Assembly (NCBI RefSeq): GCF_030814995.1
Contig: NZ_JAUSVX010000019.1
Coordinates: forward strand, 62,001 to 126,000
Direction of reading: 5' to 3'
DNA length: 64,000 nt
Source of the DNA: Labrys wisconsinensis
Lineage (GTDB): Bacteria; Pseudomonadota; Alphaproteobacteria; Rhizobiales; Labraceae
Within the stretch, counting starts at the first letter, position 1; each line of letters begins with the position of its first letter. The notes beneath the pieces are model-generated. The model saw only the letters and a list, made by a program, of their open reading frames with translations. It made no database searches and was not told the DNA's origin. Positions 52,861-61,033 of this stretch are shown here, one piece after another. The position numbers were made by a program, and so were the translations under genes.

Positions 52861-53889
52861 GTGAGCACATTCGATCCGACCGATCGGCCGCGCGGCCGCC
52901 TCGGCATCAAGGAGATCGCGCGCCGGGCCGGCGTCGCGCCGATGACCGTCTCGCGCACGCTCAGCGACCCCGCCAAGGTCTCGCCGGAGACCCGCGCCCG
53001 CGTCATGGCCGTGATCGAGCAGGCCGGCTTCATCCGCAACGAGCTCGCCTCCAGCATGCGCAGCGGCCGCCGCATCGTCGGCACGATGGTGCCGCCGCTG
53101 ATCAATTCCGGCATCGCCGAGCAGGTCCAGGGCATGACGGACGCCTGCCAGGCCAGCGGCTACCAGCTCCTGCTGGTCCAGGGCGATTTCACGCCCGAGG
53201 CGGAGGAGGAGGCGATCCGCGCCCTGCTGGGCTGGCAGCCCGCCGGCCTCATCCTGCAGGCCTTCGTGCAATCCCCCGCCGCGCGCCGGCGCCTCGCCGC
53301 CGGGCCGGCGCCGGTGGTCGAGATCAGCGAGGTGCGCGGGCGCGAGCCGATCGACATGGCGGTCGGCGTCTCCAACTTCGAGACCGCCCATGCCATGACC
53401 TCGCATCTCCTGGCCAAGGGCTATCGCCGCATCGGCTTCGTCTCGACGCCGGTGCACGGCAACGACCGGCTGCGGCAGCGGCGCATCGGCTATCGGCAGG
53501 CGCTGCGCGATGCCGGCCACCACTACCCCGTCCCGCTGGAGATCGAGGTGCCGATCACGCCCGCCGGCGGCGCCGAGGCGGTGCGCCGGCTCTCGGCCAT
53601 GGATGCGGCGCTCGACGTGATCTTCTGCTCCAGCGACACGCTGGCCATCGGCGCGGTGCAGGAATGCCATCGCCGCGGCTGGCCCATCCCGGAGCGTCTC
53701 GCCATCGCCGGCTATGGCGACGTCGACCTCGCCGCCCAGCTGTTTCCGACCCTGACCACGCTGCGGGTCGACCGCTACGCCATGGGCCGGCGAGCCGTCG
53801 AGCAGTTGCTGCGGCGCCTGCGCGGCGAGGCGGACGTGCCGGCGGTGGAAACGCTCGGCTTCGAGATCGTCGAGCGCCAGAGCGCCTGA
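52861..53889 (+). CDS. LacI-family transcriptional regulator
   Basis: 342 residues. The LacI helix-turn-helix (IKEIARRAGVAPMTVSRTLS, then DPAKVSPETRARV) occupies residues ~16-60 with the hinge after it. The sugar-binding core follows with GTMVPPLINSGIAEQVQGM, DVIFCSSDTLAIGAVQECHR and IAGYGDVDLA. It resembles GntR/gluconate-type repressors of the LacI family. The start is a GTG at 52861 behind GGGAGGCGACGAGGCG. Likely ligand of the TGGTAACGTTACCA operators at 41533 and 60193 (inference from operator class). Confidence 0.9.
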   Translation: MSTFDPTDRPRGRLGIKEIARRAGVAPMTVSRTLSDPAKVSPETRARVMAVIEQAGFIRNELASSMRSGRRIVGTMVPPLINSGIAEQVQGMTDACQASGYQLLLVQGDFTPEAEEEAIRALLGWQPAGLILQAFVQSPAARRRLAAGPAPVVEISEVRGREPIDMAVGVSNFETAHAMTSHLLAKGYRRIGFVSTPVHGNDRLRQRRIGYRQALRDAGHHYPVPLEIEVPITPAGGAEAVRRLSAMDAALDVIFCSSDTLAIGAVQECHRRGWPIPERLAIAGYGDVDLAAQLFPTLTTLRVDRYAMGRRAVEQLLRRLRGEADVPAVETLGFEIVERQSA

Positions 53890-53891
53890 GC

Positions 53892-54563
53892 TCATAGCGC
53901 CACCCGCCGTTCGCGGCCGAGGCCGAGCCGCCCCTCCAGATGCCGGCCGAGCAGCGACAGCGGCCAGCACAGCGCGAAATAGATCGCCGCCACCGTGCCG
54001 AACACCAGCACGGGCTGGAAGGTCACGGTGTTGATCATCGTGGCAGTGCGCGACAGCTCGGTGAGGCCGATCAGGGACGCGACCGAGGTGGCCTTGACGA
54101 TCTGCACCATGAAGCCGACCGTCGGCGGCAGGCTGAGGCGGGCCGCCTGCGGCAGCACGACGAGGCGCAGCGTCGCGGCATGGCGCAGCCCGAGCGCCCG
54201 CGCCGCCTCCCACTGGCCCGACGGGACGGCTTCGATGGCGCCGCGGAAAATCTCGCCGAAGAAGGCGCCGGCGTTGAGGCAGAAGGTGAGCGCCGCCGCC
54301 GGCCAGGGATCAGGCCTCAGGCCGACGAAGGCCGAGCCGTAATAGACGGCGAAGAGCTGGATGAGGATCGGCGTGCTCTGCATGAAGGCGACATAGGCGG
54401 CGGCCGCACGCCGCAGCGGCACGGAAGGCCCGACCCGCAGCGCGGCGATCAGCAGCCCGATGAGGCCGCCGCCGGCAAAGGCGACGACGGCGAGGAGCAC
54501 CGCCCAGCGCGCCGCCAGGAGCAGGAACAGCGCCTCGTGCCACCCGAATTCGCGCAGGCTCAT
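53892..54563 (-). CDS. Amino-acid-type ABC importer permease 2 (HisM/GlnP-like)
   Basis: 223 residues with about five membrane segments. Family signatures: AYVAFMQSTPILIQLFAVYY and the EAA loop VPSGQWEAARALGLRHAATL...VVLPQAARLSLPP. It follows permease 1 by 3 bp. The operon then ends against the convergent LacI gene; no HisP/GlnQ-type ATPase gene is present in the window. Confidence 0.92.
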   Translation of the reverse strand: MSLREFGWHEALFLLLAARWAVLLAVVAFAGGGLIGLLIAALRVGPSVPLRRAAAAYVAFMQSTPILIQLFAVYYGSAFVGLRPDPWPAAALTFCLNAGAFFGEIFRGAIEAVPSGQWEAARALGLRHAATLRLVVLPQAARLSLPPTVGFMVQIVKATSVASLIGLTELSRTATMINTVTFQPVLVFGTVAAIYFALCWPLSLLGRHLEGRLGLGRERRVAL

Positions 54564-54566
54564 GGC

Positions 54567-55232
54567 TTACACCTTCCAGCGGAAGATCAGGCGCGAGGAC
54601 AGGCGGAACCCCGCATCGCACAGCTGCACGAGGACGAAATAGATGACCGCCACGACGATGTAGATCTCGAAGTTGCGGAAGGTCTGCATCGCCATGTTGT
54701 TGGCGACCGCGGTCAGCTCCTCCGCCGCGATCGCCGACACGATCGAGGTGCCCATCAGCTGCAGGACGAACTGGCTGGTCAGCGCGGGATAGACCGCCCG
54801 GGCCGCCGGCACGAGGATGACGTGGCGGATGATCTGCCACCGCGACAGGCCGAGCGCCTTCGCCGCTTCGATCTGCCCGTCCGGGATCGATTCGATGCCC
54901 GCCCGCAGGATCTCCACCGCATAGGCGCCGAGATGGATCGACAGCGCCAGGATCGCGGCCTGGTCGCTCGTGAGCTTCAGGCCCATGAGCGGCAGCGAGA
55001 AGAACACGAAGTAGAGCTGCACCAGCAGCGGCGTGTTGCGGATGAGCTCGACATAGACGCCCACCGCGGCGGCGAGCCAGCGCGGGCCGAAGCTGCGGCC
55101 GAGCGCACCGAGGACGCCGACGAGGAGGCCGGCCGCGACCGAGACGATGGTGAGCTCGAGCGTGCGCAGCGCGCCGTAGAGGAGCTCGTCGATCCGCGCC
55201 AGGATCGGGCCGAAGTGGAAGACATAGGTCAC
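54567..55232 (-). CDS. Amino-acid-type ABC importer permease 1 (HisQ/GlnP-like)
   Basis: 221 residues: YVELIRNTPLLVQLYFVFFS near residue 65 and the EAA loop IPDGQIEAAKALGLSRWQII...VILVPAARAVYPA are diagnostic of polar-amino-acid permeases. It would pair with the following permease. Ribosome site GGGAGGGTGATGTG precedes the ATG. Confidence 0.93.
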   Translation of the reverse strand: MTYVFHFGPILARIDELLYGALRTLELTIVSVAAGLLVGVLGALGRSFGPRWLAAAVGVYVELIRNTPLLVQLYFVFFSLPLMGLKLTSDQAAILALSIHLGAYAVEILRAGIESIPDGQIEAAKALGLSRWQIIRHVILVPAARAVYPALTSQFVLQLMGTSIVSAIAAEELTAVANNMAMQTFRNFEIYIVVAVIYFVLVQLCDAGFRLSSRLIFRWKV

Positions 55233-55278
55233 ATCACCCTCCCCTGCAGGCAGGCGCCCGGCCTGCGCCGGAGCAGCC

Positions 55279-56139
55279 TCAGAAGGTCGGCAGGGGCGGC
55301 AGCGGCGTCTTGCGATAGGTCATCGACAGGCGGTCGAGCGTGCCGTCCTGGCGCAGGGTGAAGACCAGCGTGTTCAGCCATTGCAGCAATTGCGGGCTGT
55401 CCTTGCGCACGCCGATGCCGAAATAGAAGGTCTTCAGCACGTATTTCAGCTCGAAATCATCGCCCTTGGCGCTCTTCTTCAGGTAGATGTCGCCATAGTC
55501 GCCGCCGCCCATGGCGTCGATCTGGCCGGACAGCATGGCCTGCGAGATCGAGGCATAGTCGTCGAAGCGCAGGATCTGGATGCCGGGCGTATCCTTGGCC
55601 GCCGCGGTCAGCAGGCCGTCTTCGCCGGTGCCGCGGGTGACGCCGACCTTGAGGCCGACCAGGTCCTTGGCCGACTTGATGGCGAGGCTCTTGGGCGCCA
55701 GCACCACCGAGGATTGCGAGGCATAGGGAATGCTGAAGGCGACCTGCAGCGCCCGCTCGGCGGTGATCGAGAAGATCGAGACCACCATGTCGACGCGGTT
55801 GGTGAGCAGCGCCGGAATGCGCCCGGGCGAGGTCACGGTGACGAACTCGACCGGCACGCCCAGCGCCTTGCCGATCACCTGCGCCAGCTCGATGTCGAAG
55901 CCGGTCGGCTGCATGTCCGCATCGATCATGCCGTAGGGCGGCGTGGTCGTGTCGATGGCGACGACCAGCTTGCCGCGGCTGATGATGTCGTCGGTGGTGG
56001 TCTGCGCCACGCCGGCCCGCGGCGCCAGCGCCAGCAGCAGCCCGAGAAGCGCGACGGCGATGCCGCGCCGGGCGACGGCAATGCCGCGCCGGGCGACGGC
56101 AGTGTCGCGCCGGGCTGCTCGGAAATGGCCTCCGTCCAT
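55279..56139 (-). CDS. Amino-acid-type ABC importer periplasmic receptor (SBP family 3)
   Basis: 286 residues. After an Arg-rich n-region and the hydrophobic IAVALLGLLLALAPRAGVAQ, the mature protein begins DDIISRGKLVVAIDTTTPPY, with GFDIELAQVIGKALGVPVEF, DMVVSIFSITAERALQVAFS and LVGLKVGVTRGTGEDG, all standard for family 3. Such receptors bind amino acids, opines or related acids. Start at 56139 behind GGGAGGACATC. The n-region is built of three 21-bp DNA repeats (RRDTAV, ARRGIAV, ARRGIAV), giving a variable-looking signal peptide. Confidence 0.9.
   Translation of the reverse strand: MDGGHFRAARRDTAVARRGIAVARRGIAVALLGLLLALAPRAGVAQTTTDDIISRGKLVVAIDTTTPPYGMIDADMQPTGFDIELAQVIGKALGVPVEFVTVTSPGRIPALLTNRVDMVVSIFSITAERALQVAFSIPYASQSSVVLAPKSLAIKSAKDLVGLKVGVTRGTGEDGLLTAAAKDTPGIQILRFDDYASISQAMLSGQIDAMGGGDYGDIYLKKSAKGDDFELKYVLKTFYFGIGVRKDSPQLLQWLNTLVFTLRQDGTLDRLSMTYRKTPLPPLPTF
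56051..56113 (-). repeat. Three tandem 21-bp repeats in the signal-peptide region
   Basis: Three consecutive 21-bp units (56051-56071, 56072-56092, 56093-56113), the first two differing by one base and the third by two to three. In frame they encode repeats of ARRGIAV at the start of the receptor's signal peptide. Copy number could vary by slippage without breaking the frame. Confidence 0.8.
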
Positions 56140-56222
56140 GATGTCCTCCCTCGGTTCCGCCGCGCCGCTTCTGTGGCGGCCTGCTTGGCGTCGTCGTTCC
56201 TCGTCCCGGCGACGAGACGAAC

Positions 56223-56241
56223 ATACTATTATAAGAATATC
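56223..56241. promoter_or_regulatory. AT-rich motif ATRCTATTATAATC, copy 5
   Basis: ATACTATTATAAGAATATC lies 83 bp upstream of the amino-acid-type receptor start and touches the stop of the preceding dehydratase gene (56240). It suggests the receptor operon has its own promoter under the same control as the other island operons. Confidence 0.55.
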
Positions 56242-57433
56242 AAGTTCCGTCGGCCGATCCCGCCTCCTCCTTGCCGTGCCGGGCGCCGAGCCGGCGCTCC
56301 CAGCCGTCCTCGTGCACGTTGAGATAGGCGTCGGGATCGTAGGGATGGGCGCGCGCAACCGCCTCGTCGAGCTCGAGGCCGAGGCCCGGCGCATCCGGCA
56401 GCGACAGATGGCCATTGGCCGGATCGATGCCGGGATGCCAGGTGACGAGGTCCTGCGTCCAGGGCTCGTTGAACGGGTCGAAATGCTCCTGGATCAGGAA
56501 GTTCGGGACGCAGGCGGCCAGCTGCAGGCACACCGCCGTCGCCACCGGGCCGCCGCTCTGGTGCGGCGCGATATAGCTGCCATGCGCCAGTGCCAGGTTC
56601 GCCACCGCCAGCGTGTTGCCGATGCCGCCGAGCGACATCGGCTCGGGCTGGAAGATGTTGACGCCGCCGCCCGCCGCCAGCGTGAAGAACTGGCCGACGG
56701 TGTCGTACATCTCGCCGGTGGCGACGCGGATCGGCGAGACGCGGGCGACGGCGTGCACCGTCTCCTGGCGGTCGCGGGTCGTCGGCTCCTCCCACCAGTA
56801 GAGGTCGAGCGGCGCCAGGCGCCGGGCGGCGCGGATCGCCTCCGCCTCGGTGAAGCGGGCATGGACGTCGATCAGCAGCAGGATGCGCCGCGGCAATTCG
56901 CGGCGCAGCGCCTGCAGGATCTCATGGGCGAGGTCGAGCTCGGCCTCGTCGATGAAGCCCTGCGCCGTGCCGAAGGGGTCGAGCTTCATCGCCCGGAAGC
57001 CCCTGGCGACCACGGCCTGCGCGGCGGCGACGAAGGCCTCCGGCGTGCGCTCGGTGCGATACCAGCCATTGGCGTAGCCGAGCACGCTGTCGCGCACCCG
57101 CCCGCCGAGCAGCTGGTGGATCGGCACGCCGAGCGACTTGCCGAGGATGTCCCAGCAGGCGACCTCGATGGTGGCGATGGCGGTGCGGTGGATATGGCCG
57201 CCGTCGAGCGAGACGCCGTCCAGCATCGTCTTGGCGAGGCGGGTGATCCGGCGCGGGTCCTCGCCGATGACGAAATGCTCGAGCTCGCGCACCGCGGCCT
57301 CGGTGGTGCGGATGAAGCCGTTCAGCGTGCCTTCGCCGAGGCCGGTGATGCCGGCATCGGTGTGCACCCGCACGAACAGCCAGTTCTTCCAGCCCGCGCC
57401 GACCGTGAAGGTCTCGATGCCGGTGATCCTCAT
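56240..57433 (-). CDS. Enolase-superfamily sugar-acid dehydratase 1 (mandelate racemase family)
   Basis: 397 residues. Removes water from an aldonate or similar acid to give a 2-keto-3-deoxy acid, Mg-dependent. The N-terminal capping domain (MRITGIETFTVGAGWKNWLF) precedes a barrel with KLDPFG (Lys base region), metal ligands in LLIDVHARF, WWEEPT and VATGEM, and the His of IAPHQSGGPVAT acting as general acid/base. GHIHRTAIATIEVACWDILG is a family hallmark. The ATG overlaps the transketolase stop (ATGA), so it ends the leftward catabolic operon. The substrate cannot be assigned. Confidence 0.9.
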   Translation of the reverse strand: MRITGIETFTVGAGWKNWLFVRVHTDAGITGLGEGTLNGFIRTTEAAVRELEHFVIGEDPRRITRLAKTMLDGVSLDGGHIHRTAIATIEVACWDILGKSLGVPIHQLLGGRVRDSVLGYANGWYRTERTPEAFVAAAQAVVARGFRAMKLDPFGTAQGFIDEAELDLAHEILQALRRELPRRILLLIDVHARFTEAEAIRAARRLAPLDLYWWEEPTTRDRQETVHAVARVSPIRVATGEMYDTVGQFFTLAAGGGVNIFQPEPMSLGGIGNTLAVANLALAHGSYIAPHQSGGPVATAVCLQLAACVPNFLIQEHFDPFNEPWTQDLVTWHPGIDPANGHLSLPDAPGLGLELDEAVARAHPYDPDAYLNVHEDGWERRLGARHGKEEAGSADGT

Positions 57434-58410
57434 GCCCCGCCCCTCCCCTCGCCCGCGGCGACGATGTCGGCCGTGGTGATGGCGTAGCGCCGCTGCAGGG
57501 TCGGCACGGCGCCGCACTCGATGAAGCGGTCCGGCAGGCCGATCCGCGCCAGCGGGCGCACGAGGCCGGCGTCGAACAGCGCCTCGGCCACCTGGCTCGC
57601 CAGGCCGCCGCGCGCGACGTGGTTCTCCGCCGTCACCAGCCGGTCGACCGAAGCGGCGAAGCCGGCGACGGCCTCGGCATCGAAGGGCTTCAGCGTCGGC
57701 ACGTGCAGCACGCCGGTGCGGATGCCTCGCGCCTCCAGCACCGCGGCGGCATCGAGCGCCCGCTCGGTCATGAAGCCGGTGGCGATCAGCCCGACATCGC
57801 CGCCGGCGCGCAGCCGCAGCGCCTTGCCGATCTCGAAGCGATGGCCGGGCTCGAAGACCACGGGCACCTTGCCGCGGAGCAGCCGCATGTAGACCGGGCC
57901 GTCGTGCTCGGCCGCCGCCCGCGTCGCCGCGGCGATCTCGGTGGCATCGCAAGGGTCGATCACGACGAGGCCCGGGATCATGCGCATCAGCGCCAGGTCC
58001 TCGATCGCCTGGTGCGTGCCGCCATAGCCGGTGGTGAGCCCGGGCAGGCCGGCGACGATCTTGACGTTCTGCCGGGCATGGGCCGCGGCGATGGCGACGA
58101 AGTCGTAGGCGCGGCGGCTGGCGAAGACGCCATAGGTGGTGGCGAAGGGCGTGAAGCCGGTGCGGGCGAGGCCGGCAGCCACCGCCACCAGGTTCTGCTC
58201 GGCCATGCCGACATTGAAGAAGCGCTGCGGGAAAGCGTCCCGGAACGGGTGGATGTCGGTGTATTTGCCGAGGTCCGCGGTCAGGCCGACAATGTCGGGC
58301 CGCTCGGCGCCGAGCGCCGCCAGGGCCTTGCCGAAGGGCGCCTCGACGGTCGGCCGGGCCCCCGCCGCCTCGTCCTGCCCCATCGCGAGCGTGCGCGCCG
58401 CCTCAGCCAT
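57430..58410 (-). CDS. Transketolase, C-terminal subunit (split enzyme)
   Basis: 326 residues containing the pyrimidine-binding and C-terminal domains of transketolase: RFFNVGMAEQNLVAVAAGLA with the catalytic Glu, FATTYGVFASRRAYDF and GLTTGYGGTHQAIEDLALMR. It starts at 58410 and overlaps the N-terminal subunit gene by 8 bp. Together the two polypeptides make one active unit, transferring a two-carbon ketol group. Split transketolases often serve dedicated sugar catabolic routes. Confidence 0.92.
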   Translation of the reverse strand: MAEAARTLAMGQDEAAGARPTVEAPFGKALAALGAERPDIVGLTADLGKYTDIHPFRDAFPQRFFNVGMAEQNLVAVAAGLARTGFTPFATTYGVFASRRAYDFVAIAAAHARQNVKIVAGLPGLTTGYGGTHQAIEDLALMRMIPGLVVIDPCDATEIAAATRAAAEHDGPVYMRLLRGKVPVVFEPGHRFEIGKALRLRAGGDVGLIATGFMTERALDAAAVLEARGIRTGVLHVPTLKPFDAEAVAGFAASVDRLVTAENHVARGGLASQVAEALFDAGLVRPLARIGLPDRFIECGAVPTLQRRYAITTADIVAAGEGRGGA

Positions 58411-59257
58411 GCCTGCTCTCCGCCTCACGCTCGAGCTCTTCGCGCAGCGCCTGCCATTCGCCGGGCTCGACGCGGACGAAATGCGCCTTCTCGCGCCGTT
58501 CCAGCGTCGGCACGCCCTTGCCCGGGCGGGTGCGCAGCACGATGGCGTGCGGCTGGCCCGCCTCGGTGCGGGCCTGCGCCAGGGCGTCGAGGACCGCGGG
58601 AAGATCGTTGCCGTCGATCTCCTGCGTGGCGAAGCCGAAAGCCTGCCATTTCTGCGCCACCGGCTCCATGTCGAGCACCACCGGCCCGTCGGCCTGGATG
58701 CCGTTGCAGTCGACGAGGGCGACCAGGGTGTCGAGCCGGAAATGCGCGGCCGCCATCGCCGCCTCCCAGGTCGAGCCCTCCTGCATCTCCCCGTCCGACA
58801 ATTCGACGAACACGCGTGCGCCCGAGCCCGCGGTCCTCAGACCCAGCGCCATGCCGACGCCCTGCCCGAGGCCATGGCCGAGCGAGCCGCCGATGATCTC
58901 GACGCCCGGCGTGGTGTCGAGGGTCGACATGTCGAGGCGGCTGTCGTCGGCGCCGTAGGTCGGCAGCTCGGCGAGGGGAATGACGCCGGCCTCGGCCAGC
59001 GCCGCCCAGAGCGCGATGGAATAGTGCCCGGTCGAGAGCAGGAAGCGGTCGCGCTCGGGCGCGGCGAGGTCGGCGGGATCGAAGCGCAGCTCGTGGAAAT
59101 AGAGCGCGGCCAGGACATCGGCGATGCCGAGCCCCTGGCCGACATAGCCCTGTCCCGGCCCTTCGGCCATCAGCAGCATGTGACGGCGCATGCTGGTGGC
59201 ATGGGCGCGAATGCGGGCCAGGTCGGGCTCGGCGGGCGGATGGTTGCGCAGCGCCAT
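58403..59257 (-). CDS. Transketolase, N-terminal (thiamine diphosphate-binding) subunit
   Basis: About 284 residues: RRHMLLMAEGPGQGYVGQGL, then DRFLLSTGHYSIALWAALAE, IIGGSLGHGLGQGVGMALGL, and the cofactor motif LSDGEMQEGSTWEAAMAAAH. Start at 59257 gives the family-like N-terminus, but the MITE-like element begins 2 bp upstream and has replaced the native leader. An in-frame ATG at 59347 inside the element would add 30 residues (MVSEAQHKALKQ...). Which start is used is uncertain. Confidence 0.9.
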   Translation of the reverse strand: MALRNHPPAEPDLARIRAHATSMRRHMLLMAEGPGQGYVGQGLGIADVLAALYFHELRFDPADLAAPERDRFLLSTGHYSIALWAALAEAGVIPLAELPTYGADDSRLDMSTLDTTPGVEIIGGSLGHGLGQGVGMALGLRTAGSGARVFVELSDGEMQEGSTWEAAMAAAHFRLDTLVALVDCNGIQADGPVVLDMEPVAQKWQAFGFATQEIDGNDLPAVLDALAQARTEAGQPHAIVLRTRPGKGVPTLERREKAHFVRVEPGEWQALREELEREAESRHG

Positions 59258-59259
59258 GG

Positions 59260-59381
59260 CTAGTGTTCCGACTCCAACGGTTCGTTCCGAACCGTCAGCC
59301 CGGAACATTCGCTGTTTCAATGCTTTGTGTTGTGCTTCCGACACCATGGTCAGGAACCAAGCGTCGGAGGCACAACACTAG
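59260..59381. mobile_element. MITE-like element with imperfect terminal inverted repeats and CTAG ends
   Basis: 122 bp bounded by CTAG on both sides. The left end CTAGTGTTCCGACTCCAACG and the right end, read inward, CTAGTGTTGTGCCTCCGACG align as imperfect inverted repeats of about 25 bp. CTAG/TA ends are typical of IS630-type targets. It holds no gene of its own. It separates the dehydrogenase gene from the transketolase gene in one operon and supplies the final TAG stop codon of the former and the leader of the latter. Non-autonomous mobile element is the best reading. Confidence 0.6.
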
Positions 59382-60181
59382 TCTCTGTCGAGGCCGCCGC
59401 TGGCGTTGAGCCGCTCGGCGGTGATGTAGGGCGGCGCGTCGAGGGCGAGCCACAGCACGGCGGCGGAGACCTCGGCGATCTCGGCGCGCCGCCCGAGCGG
59501 CACGCGCCGGGTGCGCTCGGCGAGGAAGACCTCCACATCCGCCCGGCCCTCGATGCGCGCGAGGACGGCTTCGGTGGCGCGCTGCATCTGCGTGTCCATC
59601 ATCCCCGGCGCGACGCTGTTCACCAGGACGCCGGAGGGCGCGAGCGCCACCGCCGCGGCGCGGGTGATGGAATCGACCGCCGCCTTGCTGGCGGCATAGG
59701 CGGCGTAGTTCGGCAGCGCCATGCGCGAGGCGGGCGAGGTGATGTTGACGATGCGCCCGCCGCCCTGCGCCGCCATGGTCCGGCCGGCCGCGGCGGTCAG
59801 GAGCGCCAGGGCCTTGACGTTGATCGCCAGCGTCCGGTCCCAGAGGGCCTCATTCATGTCGAGGAAGGCCTCGATGCCGCCATAGCCGGCATTGTTGACC
59901 AGGATGTCGAGCCCGCCCCAGGCCTCGGTCACCGCGGCGACGGTGCGCGTCGGCGCGCCGGGCGCGGTGAGGTCGCCGGCCAGCGGCAGCAGCGCCACGC
60001 CGGCGCTGCGGCAGAGGGCGAGGGTCTCCTCCACCCCCGCCGCGTCGAGGTCGGTCGCGGCAACGTCGACGCCCCGTCCGGCGAGGTCGAGGGCGATCTG
60101 GCGGCCGAGGCCGCCGCCGGCGCCCGTCACCAGGGCGCGCTTGCGCCAGATATCACTGTCCTTGGGCATGGCTTTTTCCAT
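59378..60181 (-). CDS. Short-chain dehydrogenase/reductase (complete active site)
   Basis: 267 residues from the ATG at 60181 (60169 is an alternative four codons in). Motifs: TGAGGGLGRQIALDL, NNAGYGGIE, Ser in NITSPASRM and YAAYAASKAAVDSI. The C-terminus ends GGLDRD, its TAG stop formed by the adjoining MITE-like element, so the original C-terminus may have been slightly different. A LacI-type operator sits just upstream of the start. It heads the operon half containing the split transketolase and dehydratase 1, and probably oxidises a sugar or sugar acid. Confidence 0.88.
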   Translation of the reverse strand: MEKAMPKDSDIWRKRALVTGAGGGLGRQIALDLAGRGVDVAATDLDAAGVEETLALCRSAGVALLPLAGDLTAPGAPTRTVAAVTEAWGGLDILVNNAGYGGIEAFLDMNEALWDRTLAINVKALALLTAAAGRTMAAQGGGRIVNITSPASRMALPNYAAYAASKAAVDSITRAAAVALAPSGVLVNSVAPGMMDTQMQRATEAVLARIEGRADVEVFLAERTRRVPLGRRAEIAEVSAAVLWLALDAPPYITAERLNASGGLDRD

Positions 60182-60192
60182 TGTTATTGCCC

Positions 60193-60208
60193 ATGGTAAC
60201 GTTACCAT
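60193..60208. promoter_or_regulatory. LacI-type operator, copy 2
   Basis: Perfect 16-bp palindrome ATGGTAACGTTACCAT, identical in its 14-bp core to 41533-41546. It lies 11 bp before the dehydrogenase start at 60181 and 42 bp after the aldolase stop, so it marks an internal promoter within the leftward gene string. Confidence 0.75.
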
Positions 60209-60250
60209 ATGGATAGCGTCAAGAGCGGATGGGAGGAGGTCGGATCGATC

Positions 60251-61033
60251 TCAGCCGGCGCCCTCGCGATAGCGCTGCCAGTCGCGGTGCTGCGCCTCGG
60301 CCGCCGTGCGGAAATAGAAGATCTCGCTGCCCGCGGCGACGAGGAGGAAGCCATCGTCGAACACCTGCTGCCAGGTCTTGCCACGGCGCGGCACGGAGGC
60401 GAGCGGCTTGCCGGTCGGGCGCACCGCCGCCACGCATTCGGCGATCAGCGCCTCCACTTCCGGCGCATTGGTCTGCCCCGGCAGGCCGACGCTGCCGGAA
60501 AGGTCGGTCGGGCCGATGAACACCACGTCGACGCCGTCGACCTCGGCGATGGCGCGGGCGTTGCGCACGCCCAGCACCGTCTCGATCTGCACCATGATCA
60601 GCAGCTCGTCATGGGCGCGCTCCAGATAATCCCTGGCGACGCCGTAGCCGCTGGCGCGGGTGGCGTCCCAGGCATTGCCGCGCTTGCCCGCCGGCGGGAA
60701 GCGGCAGGCGTCGACGATCTCCCTGGCCTGCTCGGCGGTCTCGACCATCGGCACCAGCAGCCCCTCCGCGCCGGCATCGGCGATGCGGCGCAGATAGATC
60801 GGCTCGGAGGACGGCACGCGGATCACGGCCGTGGCGTCGGTGACCGCGGCGGCGCGCATCATCGCCATCGCCGCCTGCACGTCGCCCGGCCCGTGCTCCT
60901 GGTCCATGATGAAGAAATCGAAGCCGACGAGCGCCGTGATCTCGGCGAAGGTCGGGTCGGCGCTCTGCAGCCACATGCCGAACGACTTGCGGCCGGCCTT
61001 GAGATTGGCCTTGAGACGGTTCTGGCGGATCAT
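60251..61033 (-). CDS. HpcH/HpaI-family 2-keto-3-deoxy acid aldolase
   Basis: 260 residues. Retro-aldol cleavage of a 2-keto-3-deoxy (or 2-oxo-4-hydroxy) acid to pyruvate plus an aldehyde; class II, metal dependent. Family blocks: GMWLQSADPTFAEITALVGF, FFIMDQEHGPGD with the catalytic His, IVRVPSSEPIYLRRIADAGAE-like region, MVQIETVLGVRNA with the metal Glu, and VVFIGPTDLSGSVG with the metal Asp. It follows the hydroxyacid dehydrogenase with a 4-bp overlap. It suits the product of the enolase-superfamily dehydratases of this operon. Confidence 0.92.
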   Translation of the reverse strand: MIRQNRLKANLKAGRKSFGMWLQSADPTFAEITALVGFDFFIMDQEHGPGDVQAAMAMMRAAAVTDATAVIRVPSSEPIYLRRIADAGAEGLLVPMVETAEQAREIVDACRFPPAGKRGNAWDATRASGYGVARDYLERAHDELLIMVQIETVLGVRNARAIAEVDGVDVVFIGPTDLSGSVGLPGQTNAPEVEALIAECVAAVRPTGKPLASVPRRGKTWQQVFDDGFLLVAAGSEIFYFRTAAEAQHRDWQRYREGAG

